Origin: a virus
DNA length: 44,018 nt
Strand: one strand, 5' to 3'
IMG/VR virus record: IMGVR_UViG_3300049460_000211
Span: 1 to 44,018 of that record
Made by a program: the position numbers and the translations under genes. Position 1 is the stretch's first letter. The number at the start of each line of letters is the position of its first letter. Under the pieces are notes generated by a model. The model was not told where the DNA came from. It was given only the letters and a program-made list of their open reading frames with translations, and did not search any database. Shown here piece after piece: positions 35,785 to 43,018 of the stretch.

Positions 35785-36386
35785 GCCAATTTTTTAGTCC
35801 CGTAGATCTAAGCTCTTTAATCCTCGGTCCTCTTCGTTATTTTTTTAGTACTTATACAGATCCTAGTCATTTCCACTGGGATCCAGACGAAAAGAAACGC
35901 TCGGTAGAGCTGGACTATTCTAATAATATGCACAAGATTCCTTTCAATGAGCGTCCTCGGATTCTCGTTGATAGAGGCTCTTACTCAGTAAATAAGTTTT
36001 CACTTACGGACAATATGTCGTCTGGCAAAACAATGTCTGAAACATTTGGTTTGAAAGATATCAAAAACTTCGTTATCTACTCAGGCCAGGCGTCTATAAT
36101 CATAGAAGCGGCCCAGCAAGGCAGCTGTGAAATTTTGACGGACATGGTTCAACACTTTTTGCTTTGGTCACGTCCGTATCTATGCGAAACACAAGGCTTT
36201 AAAGACTTCGCTTCTCCTCTATCGGTAAGTTCATGTGAATATGACGGATCTGAAACCAACGGTAAATTCAGGGTTTCTATTTCTGTACCCTACATGAAAG
36301 AAGAGGAATGGCAGGTTAAGAATGACAGTATCAAGATCAAGAGCTTCGTTATTAACATGCAAGCCGACGGCGTTAATTTAAGCTAA
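35781..36386 (+). CDS. Possible tail terminator or neck protein, 201 aa
   Basis: The start overlaps the previous stop (ATGA). The order connector, neck protein, this gene, sheath, tube is the usual place of the tail terminator in myoviruses. The protein is mixed alpha/beta (FVIYSGQASIIIEAAQQGSC, then LTDMVQHFLLWSRPYLCETQ, then VSISVPYMKEEEWQ). That fits the small alpha/beta fold of terminators, though it is longer than many. No decisive motif is visible. Confidence 0.5.
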   Translation: MSQFFSPVDLSSLILGPLRYFFSTYTDPSHFHWDPDEKKRSVELDYSNNMHKIPFNERPRILVDRGSYSVNKFSLTDNMSSGKTMSETFGLKDIKNFVIYSGQASIIIEAAQQGSCEILTDMVQHFLLWSRPYLCETQGFKDFASPLSVSSCEYDGSETNGKFRVSISVPYMKEEEWQVKNDSIKIKSFVINMQADGVNLS

Positions 36387-36390
36387 AATA
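36381..36390 (+). promoter_or_regulatory. Late-type promoter for the sheath gene, AGCTAAAATACC
   Basis: The TAAAATA core (36384-36390) includes the stop codon of the previous gene. The sheath start lies 73 bases downstream. Confidence 0.65.
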
Positions 36391-36415
36391 CCAGCATAAT
36401 GTGTCAAGATTCTCG

Positions 36416-36438
36416 CCTGTAGCCATGTGGCTGCAGGT
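36416..36438 (+). other. Leader hairpin before the tail sheath gene
   Basis: CCTGTAGCC and GGCTGCAGG pair around the loop ATGT with one T-G wobble, a nine-pair stem without a T run. It lies about 25 bases after the late-type promoter, in the sheath mRNA leader. It may stabilise the transcript. Confidence 0.6.
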
Positions 36439-36463
36439 AACAAAATCCTTTTAGGAAACAAAT

Positions 36464-39100
36464 ATGTCATATGTAATTCCATCAGTACTCGTTTATCAAC
36501 AACTCCAAAGTTCCGGCGGTGTTGCTAACGTTACGCCTGATCTGGAAGTATGCCTTATTGGACCTGCTTATAACGTAGTTAGCTACGTCGCTGGTTCGAC
36601 GGCATCCCTTATTCAAACTGCAGCCGTCCCTGCATTGAATGCAATTGGTAGCATGACGCTTGGTTCTGCAGTGGTTACTTTTACCACTCCGGTTCCTTTC
36701 GCTATTGGCGACGTTCTACTTATCCCAGGGGCTTCCACGACAGGTAGTACTCTTAGCGCAACTGTCCTTTCTGTGTCTGGCTTCACAGCTACGACAGACA
36801 CTGCTGCAGGCACTACTGTAAGCAATGTTACTGTTACGAAAACTGCTGTTATCAGCAACTCCGGTGTAGTTAACGCCTTTGGTATTCCTGGTTCACTGCC
36901 AGGCCAAGTTGTGGATCCGACTTCTGTACAAGTCTACCTGAACAACGCAAAAATCGAAACGCTGGTTAGCGGCTTCCTGGGTTATTCTGGTTCTAACGAA
37001 CTGGATATTTCAGCTCCTGTAGGTACGGGTACGACTACGGTTGGCTCGGCTTCAGTTACGGCTGTTACCAATGCTACGCGTTTCGTTATCGGCGATGTCA
37101 TCGCCATTGCTGGCGCAGGCGCTAGCGGTGCTGCACTGACAGCTACGATCTCGAACATCTCGGGAACGACGTTCACGATTTCGGCTCAAGCTGGTACGGC
37201 TGTTACGTCAGGTGCTATCACGAAAGCAACAGTTTCAAACGTTAACCAAACGACTTCGACTCTTCTGGTTGAACCAGGCGATGCAATCGAAATCGACTAC
37301 ACGAATACTGCTTCTGTAGCAAAAACGTTTAATACGACTGTTACTGCAGTTGTGAACCCGACTTCAACTCTCATTACGCTGAACACGACTGACGTGCTTC
37401 CGGCTGATCTGAGTGTTCAAACGACTGTTCCAGGTACGCTGACTCAAGGTGCTACTTCGGTTACCGTTGCTTCTGCAACTGGCATTATCGTCGGTGACAC
37501 GATCCTTATTCGTGGCGCTGGTGCAAACAATGCTGACCTCGTAGCTACAGTGAGCGCTGTATCAACGAACACCCTGACGATTTCTCCTGCTGTCGGCACT
37601 GCCGTAAACGCTGGGGCTGTTGTAATTAAAAAGGCTCTGTTCACGGTTAAGACTCGCAAGGTTTACAATAATCAGCTTCTTCCGCAAACGAATCCTAGCA
37701 CGAGCACTTCTAACTATGATGCTTCGAATGCGCCTACGACTGGCCAGATTTCGATTGAACCTAATCCGTTCATCATCTACGGTCGTGTTGTGAGTGGTGA
37801 AGTTCACTTCGCATATCGTGCTCTTCGTACGGATCTGTCAGGTACTATCCAAGTTCTGACGACGACTGGTGACATCACAGGTATCCTTGGTGATACTTCT
37901 GATATGAATCCACTGGGTCTGGCTTCGGTTATTTGTATGGCTAACACGACGACGCAAATCAACGTTATCGCCGTGCCGAGCAATGATCTGATTGGTTATG
38001 AAACTGCGTTGGAACTGGCCGAAGGTCATCGTCTGTACGCACTTGTGCCGCTGACGCAAGAAACTGACATTCTGTCTGCATTCCAAGCTCACGTTGACCA
38101 ACTGTCGACTCCGCAAATGGCTGGATGGCGTGTAGCCCTGGTTAATACTGCAATCCCGACGACTCAGAACATCGGTCCTTACTCGTCAGGTTTCGTGAAC
38201 GCAAACGGTGGCAACAACACGATTACTGTTATTAATGGTAACTACGTGCTGACTGCATCGAATGCTACGTTCATGTCGGATGGCGTTGTTCCAGGTGACT
38301 CGGTTGTTGTTACGGCTGCTACTGGTAACCCGACGCAAGTTGGTTCGCTGCAAGTTCAGCAAGTGCTGAGCAATCAGCAAGTTGTTGTATCTGCTACTGG
38401 TACTGCTACTGCTGTTAGCTACTACGTTGCTCGTACGTTGACGAAGGCTCAAAAAGCTGCTGCTGTGGCTGGTGCTAGCACGACGTTCACCGACAAGCGT
38501 ATTACTCACGTTCAACCGGATACCGTTGGTATTACTGTGAATGGCGTGGTTAAGTATCTGCCTGGCTACTACCTGTGCGCTGCACTTGGCGGTATGGTTG
38601 CTGGATTCCCGGTACAACAAGGCTTTACTAACGTTGGTGTGGCCGGTATTGCGGATCTGAAGTTTAGTAACTTCTACTTCACGCGTGCTCAAATGAACAC
38701 GATGGCTGCTGCTGGTACGTTCTTGTTTGTTCAAGAAACGCAAGGTTCTATTCCTTTCGTTCGCCATGAACTTACTACTGATATGTCGGTACTTGAGTAT
38801 CGTGAACTACTAGTTGTGAAGAACTGGGATTGGTTGTCGTATGCATACCATGACGTTCTTGGTAGCTTTATCGGCAAGTGGAACATTACGCCGGATAGCC
38901 TGAACACTCTTCGTCAAACGATCATCTCGGCTTCTCAGCTGTACATGGGTCAAAAACTGCCGAAGATTGGCGCACCGCTTCTGGGTTACAAGATTGCGAG
39001 CCTTGCTCAAGATCCTAACAACAAGGATAGCGTGATTATCAATCTGAATATCTCGGTCGTTTATCCTATGAATTACATCAACCTGTATCTGATTATCTAA
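36464..39100 (+). CDS. Tail sheath protein, 878 aa, with repeated beta-domain insertions
   Basis: The C-terminal 300 residues look like contractile tail sheath proteins: THVQPDTVGITVNGVVKYLPG, then GYYLCAALGGMVAGFPVQQG, then HELTTDMSVLEYRELLVVKN and the final strand NLNISVVYPMNYINLYLII. The N-terminal start MSYVIPSVLVYQQL is also typical. At about residues 63-130, 188-258 and 324-390 there are three copies of a beta-domain with the pattern GSAxVT, FxIGDVxxIxGA, ATVSxVSGTTFT and AGTAV. These would decorate the outer surface of the sheath. It is the longest tail structural gene here, with its own promoter and terminator, as expected for an abundant protein. Confidence 0.88.
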   Translation: MSYVIPSVLVYQQLQSSGGVANVTPDLEVCLIGPAYNVVSYVAGSTASLIQTAAVPALNAIGSMTLGSAVVTFTTPVPFAIGDVLLIPGASTTGSTLSATVLSVSGFTATTDTAAGTTVSNVTVTKTAVISNSGVVNAFGIPGSLPGQVVDPTSVQVYLNNAKIETLVSGFLGYSGSNELDISAPVGTGTTTVGSASVTAVTNATRFVIGDVIAIAGAGASGAALTATISNISGTTFTISAQAGTAVTSGAITKATVSNVNQTTSTLLVEPGDAIEIDYTNTASVAKTFNTTVTAVVNPTSTLITLNTTDVLPADLSVQTTVPGTLTQGATSVTVASATGIIVGDTILIRGAGANNADLVATVSAVSTNTLTISPAVGTAVNAGAVVIKKALFTVKTRKVYNNQLLPQTNPSTSTSNYDASNAPTTGQISIEPNPFIIYGRVVSGEVHFAYRALRTDLSGTIQVLTTTGDITGILGDTSDMNPLGLASVICMANTTTQINVIAVPSNDLIGYETALELAEGHRLYALVPLTQETDILSAFQAHVDQLSTPQMAGWRVALVNTAIPTTQNIGPYSSGFVNANGGNNTITVINGNYVLTASNATFMSDGVVPGDSVVVTAATGNPTQVGSLQVQQVLSNQQVVVSATGTATAVSYYVARTLTKAQKAAAVAGASTTFTDKRITHVQPDTVGITVNGVVKYLPGYYLCAALGGMVAGFPVQQGFTNVGVAGIADLKFSNFYFTRAQMNTMAAAGTFLFVQETQGSIPFVRHELTTDMSVLEYRELLVVKNWDWLSYAYHDVLGSFIGKWNITPDSLNTLRQTIISASQLYMGQKLPKIGAPLLGYKIASLAQDPNNKDSVIINLNISVVYPMNYINLYLII

Positions 39101-39109
39101 TCAACTCAC

Positions 39110-39147
39110 AGCTAAAAAAGAGCCCAGAGAAATCTGGGCTTTTTTAT
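39110..39147. terminator. Bidirectional intrinsic terminator after the sheath gene
   Basis: AGCCCAGA (39121-39128) and TCTGGGCT (39133-39140) form an eight-pair stem, with A residues before it and six T residues after it. Confidence 0.85.
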
Positions 39148-39158
39148 TTCTAAATACA

Positions 39159-39170
39159 ATTAAAATACAA
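39159..39170 (+). promoter_or_regulatory. Late-type promoter for the tail tube gene, AATTAAAATACA
   Basis: The TAAAATA core is at 39161-39167. The leader then contains GTACAG and CTGTAC separated by 14 bases, another possible hairpin. The tube start is at 39233. Confidence 0.65.
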
Positions 39171-39232
39171 CCGTAGAGTACAGTGTCGTTCGGCTACCTG
39201 TACCAAGAATTCACATATTAAGGATTATTAAC

Positions 39233-39910
39233 ATGGCAGCAGATCCGACAAACGATCGTCTAACAACCGTCCAAGAAGCCGGATTCGGCCTAGGATGGGA
39301 CTGGAAAAATGAGTACATGAGCAAGCTCAACCAAGACGGTTACGAGCGTTTCTCACAATTCTCAGCATCTCCAGACACAACCGCCCTGTTCGCAGGACCG
39401 GCACGTTTTACCGGCCTTTCAGGTGGTGTGGGCGACCTCATCCCTATCGGTCTTACAGATAACATTCAAATGAGCGCAGACGCTGGTCTTGCACGTTTAT
39501 TTGAAATCGGTTCAAACCGTTCGTTCTTCACGCGCGGCAAAACCCAACACGCAATTTCACTTTCAAAGTTCCTGGCTGACCAGGGCAACGTTCTGTTTGC
39601 GCTTTCGCAACAAGCTTATCGTCCTGCAATGGACAATGGCGGGTTTAGTTCGGCTGGTGCTGATTCTCCGAATACTTACATCCAGATGAACCTTGACTCG
39701 GAAACATTCGCAGTTCCGTTTGGTCTTCTGATGGTGTTCAAGACTCGTGGCGGTGGTTCAGATGGTTTTGGTCAGGCTCTAGCTGGTCTGTACCTTGAAT
39801 ACTGTATGTTCCAGAACTACAGTTTTGCAGTGGCAAGCGCACAGCCAGTCATTGCTGAAAACGTCTCGATTCAGTTCGATCGACCAGTTCCAGTAAGCTT
39901 CAACAGCTAA
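39233..39910 (+). CDS. Tail tube protein, 225 aa
   Basis: It follows the sheath gene, as in most myoviruses, and has its own promoter and terminator, which suits high expression. The sequence has the tube-like pattern of a beta-sandwich with a helix: DNIQMSADAGLARLFEIGSN, then GKTQHAISLSKFLADQGNVL, and the late strands FAVPFGLLMVFKTR and NVSIQFDRPVPVSFNS. The protein would stack as hexamers to form the DNA channel inside the sheath. The call is supported by position and by fold pattern. Confidence 0.78.
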   Translation: MAADPTNDRLTTVQEAGFGLGWDWKNEYMSKLNQDGYERFSQFSASPDTTALFAGPARFTGLSGGVGDLIPIGLTDNIQMSADAGLARLFEIGSNRSFFTRGKTQHAISLSKFLADQGNVLFALSQQAYRPAMDNGGFSSAGADSPNTYIQMNLDSETFAVPFGLLMVFKTRGGGSDGFGQALAGLYLEYCMFQNYSFAVASAQPVIAENVSIQFDRPVPVSFNS

Positions 39911-39943
39911 AAAAAAGCCCGGTTCAAACTGGGCTTTTTTCTT
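39908..39943. terminator. Bidirectional intrinsic terminator between convergent genes
   Basis: GCCCGG (39917-39922) and CTGGGC (39929-39934) form a stem with one G-T pair, flanked by eight A and six T residues. It ends both the tube gene and the leftward 39957 gene. Confidence 0.85.
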
Positions 39944-39956
39944 TTCTGCGAAGTCT

Positions 39957-40301
39957 TTACGCCCACAGGTATTTCACCTTGTTCCACAGACAGATGTACA
40001 TGTACGTAGCTGCGGCCATGAAGACAATCCACGCCAGCACGGTGACTTGAGCCTTAAGACCCATACAGATGAGCAGAATCATTACCACGAAGTTCATCGA
40101 CAGGAAGAACCAGGGCTGAACGAAGATAGGCCCGTTGTGAATAATCTGCCTTGATACCTCCAGAACATCGGGGTTACTGTAGGCTTCCTTCTGGAAAGCC
40201 GCAAGTTCAGGATATTTGTGGGCCAGGAATTTCTGGGTCACAAAATGCAAAAACATGATAACGAGATAGCCGTAAAAGCCGATTTCGCAAAAGAGTTTCA
40301 T
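39957..40301 (-). CDS. Multi-pass membrane protein, 114 aa
   Basis: I choose ATG 40301 (MKLFCEIGFYG) because GAGGA lies nine bases upstream; a TTG five codons further is possible. Three hydrophobic helices are visible: residues about 6-24, 64-83 (FVQPWFFLSMNFVVMILLIC) and 86-104 (QVTVLAWIVFMAAATYMYIC). A polar, helical loop lies between the first and second. It is a monocistronic early unit with its own promoter and terminator. Holin or envelope-modifying roles are possible for such proteins, but nothing here decides. Confidence 0.65.
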   Translation of the reverse strand: MKLFCEIGFYGYLVIMFLHFVTQKFLAHKYPELAAFQKEAYSNPDVLEVSRQIIHNGPIFVQPWFFLSMNFVVMILLICMGLKAQVTVLAWIVFMAAATYMYICLWNKVKYLWA

Positions 40302-40352
40302 GGTCGTAGTCCTCAAAGATAGTTATGAAAAGAGGTATATTCCTCTACCATA

Positions 40353-40361
40353 CTTATACCA
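40353..40361 (-). promoter_or_regulatory. Early-type promoter, TGGTATAAG
   Basis: The minus strand reads AGACTGGTATAAGTATGG, 52 bases before the 39957 membrane-protein gene. Confidence 0.75.
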
Positions 40362-40380
40362 GTCTAGACCTCAGGAATTT

Positions 40381-40410
40381 AAAAATAGCCCGATACTTTG
40401 GGCTATTTCA
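40381..40410 (-). terminator. Leftward intrinsic terminator
   Basis: AAATAGCCC and GGGCTATTT pair around GATACTTT, followed on the minus strand by TTTTTAAA. It ends the 40417 gene and is followed by the next early-type promoter. Confidence 0.75.
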
Positions 40411-40416
40411 ATATCT

Positions 40417-40761
40417 CTACTGAACGGTCATTGCAACCCTTCTTTTAACCGTCGGACGATGTTTTAGAACTTCAATAGTACTATGGGTGAGTAATGTATC
40501 CATGTACCTCTTGACCTGTTCTAATGCATCTATTCGAGGTTTTGAATAACGTGCTCCGGCGATTTGCGCCATCTGCATATCGATAGCGTACTTTGCGGCG
40601 TGGACGAGATTCTCAATGGAATGCTCAGGTCTTTCTCCGAACGCCTGCAAAGGTTTCCCTTCTTCCTGCAACAACTGAAGAGTAACCCCAGGTATCTCAA
40701 ACGAGATTAATTTGGCTCGGCCATCAGTACTCACCCTTACTTTTACATATGGAGCCAACAT
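40417..40761 (-). CDS. Small early protein, 114 aa, unknown
   Basis: ATG 40761 has a strong AAGGAGGG ribosome binding site. The protein is soluble: a beta-rich first 40 residues (YVKVRVSTDGRAKLISFEIP) and a helical remainder (IENLVHAAKYAIDMQMAQIA, then LEQVKRYMDTLLTHSTIEVL), with a basic C-terminus (HRPTVKRRVA). No family is recognised. It has its own early-type promoter and terminator. Confidence 0.7.
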   Translation of the reverse strand: MLAPYVKVRVSTDGRAKLISFEIPGVTLQLLQEEGKPLQAFGERPEHSIENLVHAAKYAIDMQMAQIAGARYSKPRIDALEQVKRYMDTLLTHSTIEVLKHRPTVKRRVAMTVQ

Positions 40762-40807
40762 CGTGTTCCCTCCTTATAACAAGTAAACTACTGGTGTTAC
40801 TATATAC

Positions 40808-40816
40808 CTTATACCA
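40808..40816 (-). promoter_or_regulatory. Early-type promoter, TGGTATAAG
   Basis: The minus strand reads ATTTTGGTATAAGGTATA, 47 bases before the 40417 gene and directly after the terminator at 40830. Confidence 0.75.
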
Positions 40817-40829
40817 AAATTAGGCAGTC

Positions 40830-40858
40830 TAAAAAAAGCCCGTCGTACTGACCGGGCA
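40830..40858 (-). terminator. Leftward intrinsic terminator
   Basis: On the minus strand GCCCGG and CGGGC pair around a ten-base loop, followed by seven T residues. It ends the 40864 gene. Confidence 0.75.
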
Positions 40859-40863
40859 TTTCT

Positions 40864-41109
40864 TTAGCCGACGAAGTGTCGACGTTGGTATTCTGCTTTC
40901 CATTTCTGGAAAACATCTTCACGATGCTCTACCGCGTGATTGATGCCTCGAATACACCACACTGCGATCGATACGTAAGCCGCTCGAATAGCAGCGTGAA
41001 TGTACAGGTGTTCCAGGAAAGCCACGAGTCCCGTGTACAGATAGAACATCGTATAGACTATTAAGAGAATCATAGCCCAGCGTTCACGGTTATTCATTGT
41101 AAACCCCAT
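40864..41109 (-). CDS. Small membrane protein, 81 aa (77 aa if the second ATG is used)
   Basis: Two in-frame ATG codons at 41109 and 41097 are possible; GGGG between them could serve as a weak ribosome binding site for the second. Two hydrophobic helices are seen (WAMILLIVYTMFYLYTGLVA at about 11-30, and AAIRAAYVSIAVWCI at about 39-53), followed by a basic amphipathic end (EDVFQKWKAEYQRRH). The upstream region has TGTTATAGT at 41154-41146 on the minus strand, a degenerate early-type element. Function unknown. Confidence 0.6.
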   Translation of the reverse strand: MGFTMNNRERWAMILLIVYTMFYLYTGLVAFLEHLYIHAAIRAAYVSIAVWCIRGINHAVEHREDVFQKWKAEYQRRHFVG

Positions 41110-41145
41110 GTTAGTGTGTTAAAATTCGAGTACATTCTTCAAAGA

Positions 41146-41154
41146 ACTATAACA
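41146..41154 (-). promoter_or_regulatory. Degenerate early-type promoter, TGTTATAGT
   Basis: It lies 37 bases before the 40864 gene and differs from TGGTATAAG at two positions. It is the only candidate there. Confidence 0.35.
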
Positions 41155-41165
41155 ACTTCCGCTTC

Positions 41166-41393
41166 TCAGTTGTTTCGCTCCTTTCTGCTGAGAATTCGTC
41201 CCGGTGCAATGCCGGGATTTTCTTTTTCAAGAGCTTCCAATTTAACGATGTCCGAGTAGGCTCCCATCAAACCTTCCCCTCGATACAGCTTCCCGAACAT
41301 CAGTTCAACCAATTCGTCTCGACTGAACGTGAAGACTGACTTCATCGGGGACATCATCAATTCTTTTACGATTTCATCACAGAGTCTGGACAT
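41166..41393 (-). CDS. Small helical protein, 75 aa, unknown
   Basis: ATG 41393 follows the previous stop directly (TAAATG) and AAAGGTGAG supplies a ribosome binding site. The protein is helical and charged (DEIVKELMMSPMKSVFTFSR, then SDIVKLEALEKENPG). It is the last gene of the unit that begins with the metallophosphoesterase. No family is recognised. Confidence 0.6.
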   Translation of the reverse strand: MSRLCDEIVKELMMSPMKSVFTFSRDELVELMFGKLYRGEGLMGAYSDIVKLEALEKENPGIAPGRILSRKERNN

Positions 41394-41840
41394 TTACTCA
41401 CCTTTTGTTGATTCAGCAAGTTTCTTTACCTTGCGTTCCGCCAGATCAATTTTCCCTTCTTCGCTGTGTGCGTAAGTCCATTGTCTAGACCGCACCTCCA
41501 ACTCCCTCAGATAATCAATGGCTTTACCATAGCCATATGCATGAATACCCGTCTCCCATTTCGTGACGTCATCCTGAGTAAGTCCACGTTCCCAAAATTC
41601 GAAATCGTCATAACTGAATGTCGATCTAAGACGCATTTTAGTGTCTGACCAATCGATGTTAATAACCCGTTTGCGCCAGCCGATCTTGACTATGCCGAAA
41701 TCAGTTGCGACAAGCCACCACGGATCACTTTTGATCTCCTCGACATACGCTTTGGGCCAGTACTCATTCTCTGTTTGGATAAGGGCTTTATACTCCACAT
41801 TCGCCAGCAGGAAAATCGCCTTAACTTGGTCTTCGGTCAT
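41394..41840 (-). CDS. Unknown early protein, 148 aa
   Basis: I choose ATG 41840 (MTEDQVKAIFLLANVEYK). The longer frame upstream would run through two other genes and has an implausible basic, Cys-rich start. AAAGAGAAAAAG upstream is a weak ribosome binding site, so coupling is likely. The protein has an alpha/beta first half (WWLVATDFGIVKIGWRKRVI) and a helical second half (AIDYLRELEVRSRQWTYAHS). Its function is unknown. Confidence 0.6.
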   Translation of the reverse strand: MTEDQVKAIFLLANVEYKALIQTENEYWPKAYVEEIKSDPWWLVATDFGIVKIGWRKRVINIDWSDTKMRLRSTFSYDDFEFWERGLTQDDVTKWETGIHAYGYGKAIDYLRELEVRSRQWTYAHSEEGKIDLAERKVKKLAESTKGE

Positions 41841-41946
41841 TCTTTTTCTCTTTATCGGATTTTGGTTGAGGTAACTGTTCTCTAAGCAACTTACGGATAC
41901 GCTTCTTTTCACGCGTCTGTTTTGGTTTCGGCTCCGGGTTTGACAT
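41821..41946 (-). CDS. Small basic peptide, 41 aa
   Basis: ATG 41946 has a GGAAG ribosome binding site and the frame ends at TAA 41823-41821. It overlaps the end of the 70-residue gene upstream and the start of the 148-residue gene downstream. The peptide holds 14 Lys and Arg among 41 residues (KPKQTREKKRIRKLLREQLP), so it would bind nucleic acid. Overlap at both ends is in line with tight packing in this unit, but the gene could also be chance. Confidence 0.45.
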   Translation of the reverse strand: MSNPEPKPKQTREKKRIRKLLREQLPQPKSDKEKKNDRRPS

Positions 41947-42121
41947 TCACTTCCTGTGCATAAATCAGGGTTCCAAGAGGCCACGCATGGGGATTTCGAT
42001 TGAACCAATTAACGCCGTTCTCTCTGACTTCCCCTATTAACACGAGTTTCCCTTGCTCCAGGAGATCCCAATCGAATTGGGTAACTCCACACTGATAGCA
42101 AAAGTTTTCTTCTTTCGCCAC
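41909..42121 (-). CDS. Small protein with a CxxC pair, GTG start, 70 aa
   Basis: The start is GTG 42121, supported by a GAGGTG ribosome binding site six bases upstream. A CYQC pair at residues 8-11 is the only metal-ligand-like motif, and no second pair is seen. The middle is beta-rich (GKLVLIGEVRENGVNWFNRN). It begins 12 bases after the metallophosphoesterase gene. Function unknown. Confidence 0.6.
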   Translation of the reverse strand: MAKEENFCYQCGVTQFDWDLLEQGKLVLIGEVRENGVNWFNRNPHAWPLGTLIYAQEVNVKPGAETKTDA

Positions 42122-42133
42122 AATACACCTCGG

Positions 42134-42973
42134 TTATTTAAATTGGTCTTCAAATTCATTCCAGATGTCAATCACTGAACGGTGATCCTTATCAACGGTA
42201 GTCAGATCATCAGTATTAATCAAAAACTTAGGATCAAAACCAGTAGTCATTTCACCATACGATTTATAACCCATCGGGTTGCGAATTACCCGGGTATTCC
42301 CCAATCTGCGATCCATCTTCATATGGCTGTGGCCGTGGATCCAAACTTCTGGTGCCCACTCAGCTTCCAGGATATAATCCAGGTTGCTTTGATAGCCGCA
42401 GTTCGCAGTATCAAACTTGTAGAAATCATCGACAGCTTTAAAAGAAGGGCCGTGATGCGTAACAACAATCTTCTTTAAGTCTTTCCACTGCTCCAAGTGT
42501 AGACACTGACGAATATACTCAACAGTTTCTTCATGCTTGTCATTCGTGAAGTCGGTGGTGAGACCGGGAGATCGAACGAAGTCACGCATGTAGTGTCTGA
42601 TCATGTTTGCATTGATCGGATTCCGCAGATTCGTCCAAAGGGTTCCTCCGAAAATAACCACATCGTCGATAACGACGTGATCGTTCTCAAGGACTTTCAC
42701 ATGAGAAAAGTGCTCAAGCTGTTTCTTGAACCAAGGGATGAATTCTTTGCAATTGACGTCGCCCCAATATTCGTGATTACCAGCCACTATATAGAAGGGC
42801 TTTGAGGTCTGTCCTACGAAGTCTTTCAGCAGTTGGATTTCTGCATGTTCGCAGGTGTCCCCTGCAAGGATGATAGCATCCGCCTTGGGGTTGATAGTGT
42901 TCTCCATCACCTGTTCAAGGTGCATCTCGTTGAGACAATCGAGGTGGAGGTCAGAAATAGGTTGTATGATCAT
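42134..42973 (-). CDS. Calcineurin-like metallophosphoesterase, 279 aa
   Basis: All five metal-binding blocks are present: D8 and H10 in ISDLHLD, D39 in LAGDT, N66 and H67 in AGNHEYW, the HHGP block (IVVTHHGPS) and GHSH (IHGHSHMKM). This fits class-III metallophosphoesterases that hydrolyse phosphomono- or diesters with two divalent metals. The substrate may be a nucleotide, RNA, DNA or protein; the sequence does not decide. It is the first gene of a leftward early unit, with its promoter at 42994 and a ribosome binding site, AGGAG. Confidence 0.88.
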   Translation of the reverse strand: MIIQPISDLHLDCLNEMHLEQVMENTINPKADAIILAGDTCEHAEIQLLKDFVGQTSKPFYIVAGNHEYWGDVNCKEFIPWFKKQLEHFSHVKVLENDHVVIDDVVIFGGTLWTNLRNPINANMIRHYMRDFVRSPGLTTDFTNDKHEETVEYIRQCLHLEQWKDLKKIVVTHHGPSFKAVDDFYKFDTANCGYQSNLDYILEAEWAPEVWIHGHSHMKMDRRLGNTRVIRNPMGYKSYGEMTTGFDPKFLINTDDLTTVDKDHRSVIDIWNEFEDQFK

Positions 42974-42993
42974 AATAAAGTTCTCCTATAATA

Positions 42994-43002
42994 CTTATAC
43001 CA
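42994..43002 (-). promoter_or_regulatory. Early-type promoter, TGGTATAAG
   Basis: The minus strand reads CGTTTGGTATAAGTATTAT, 20 bases before the metallophosphoesterase gene and back to back with the rightward spike gene. Confidence 0.75.
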
Positions 43003-43018
43003 AACGAGGTTATAAATA

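Noticed and set aside
41122-41135. TTAAAATT on the plus strand, like a late-type promoter
   Set aside because: No rightward gene follows within almost 2 kb, and the core is imperfect.
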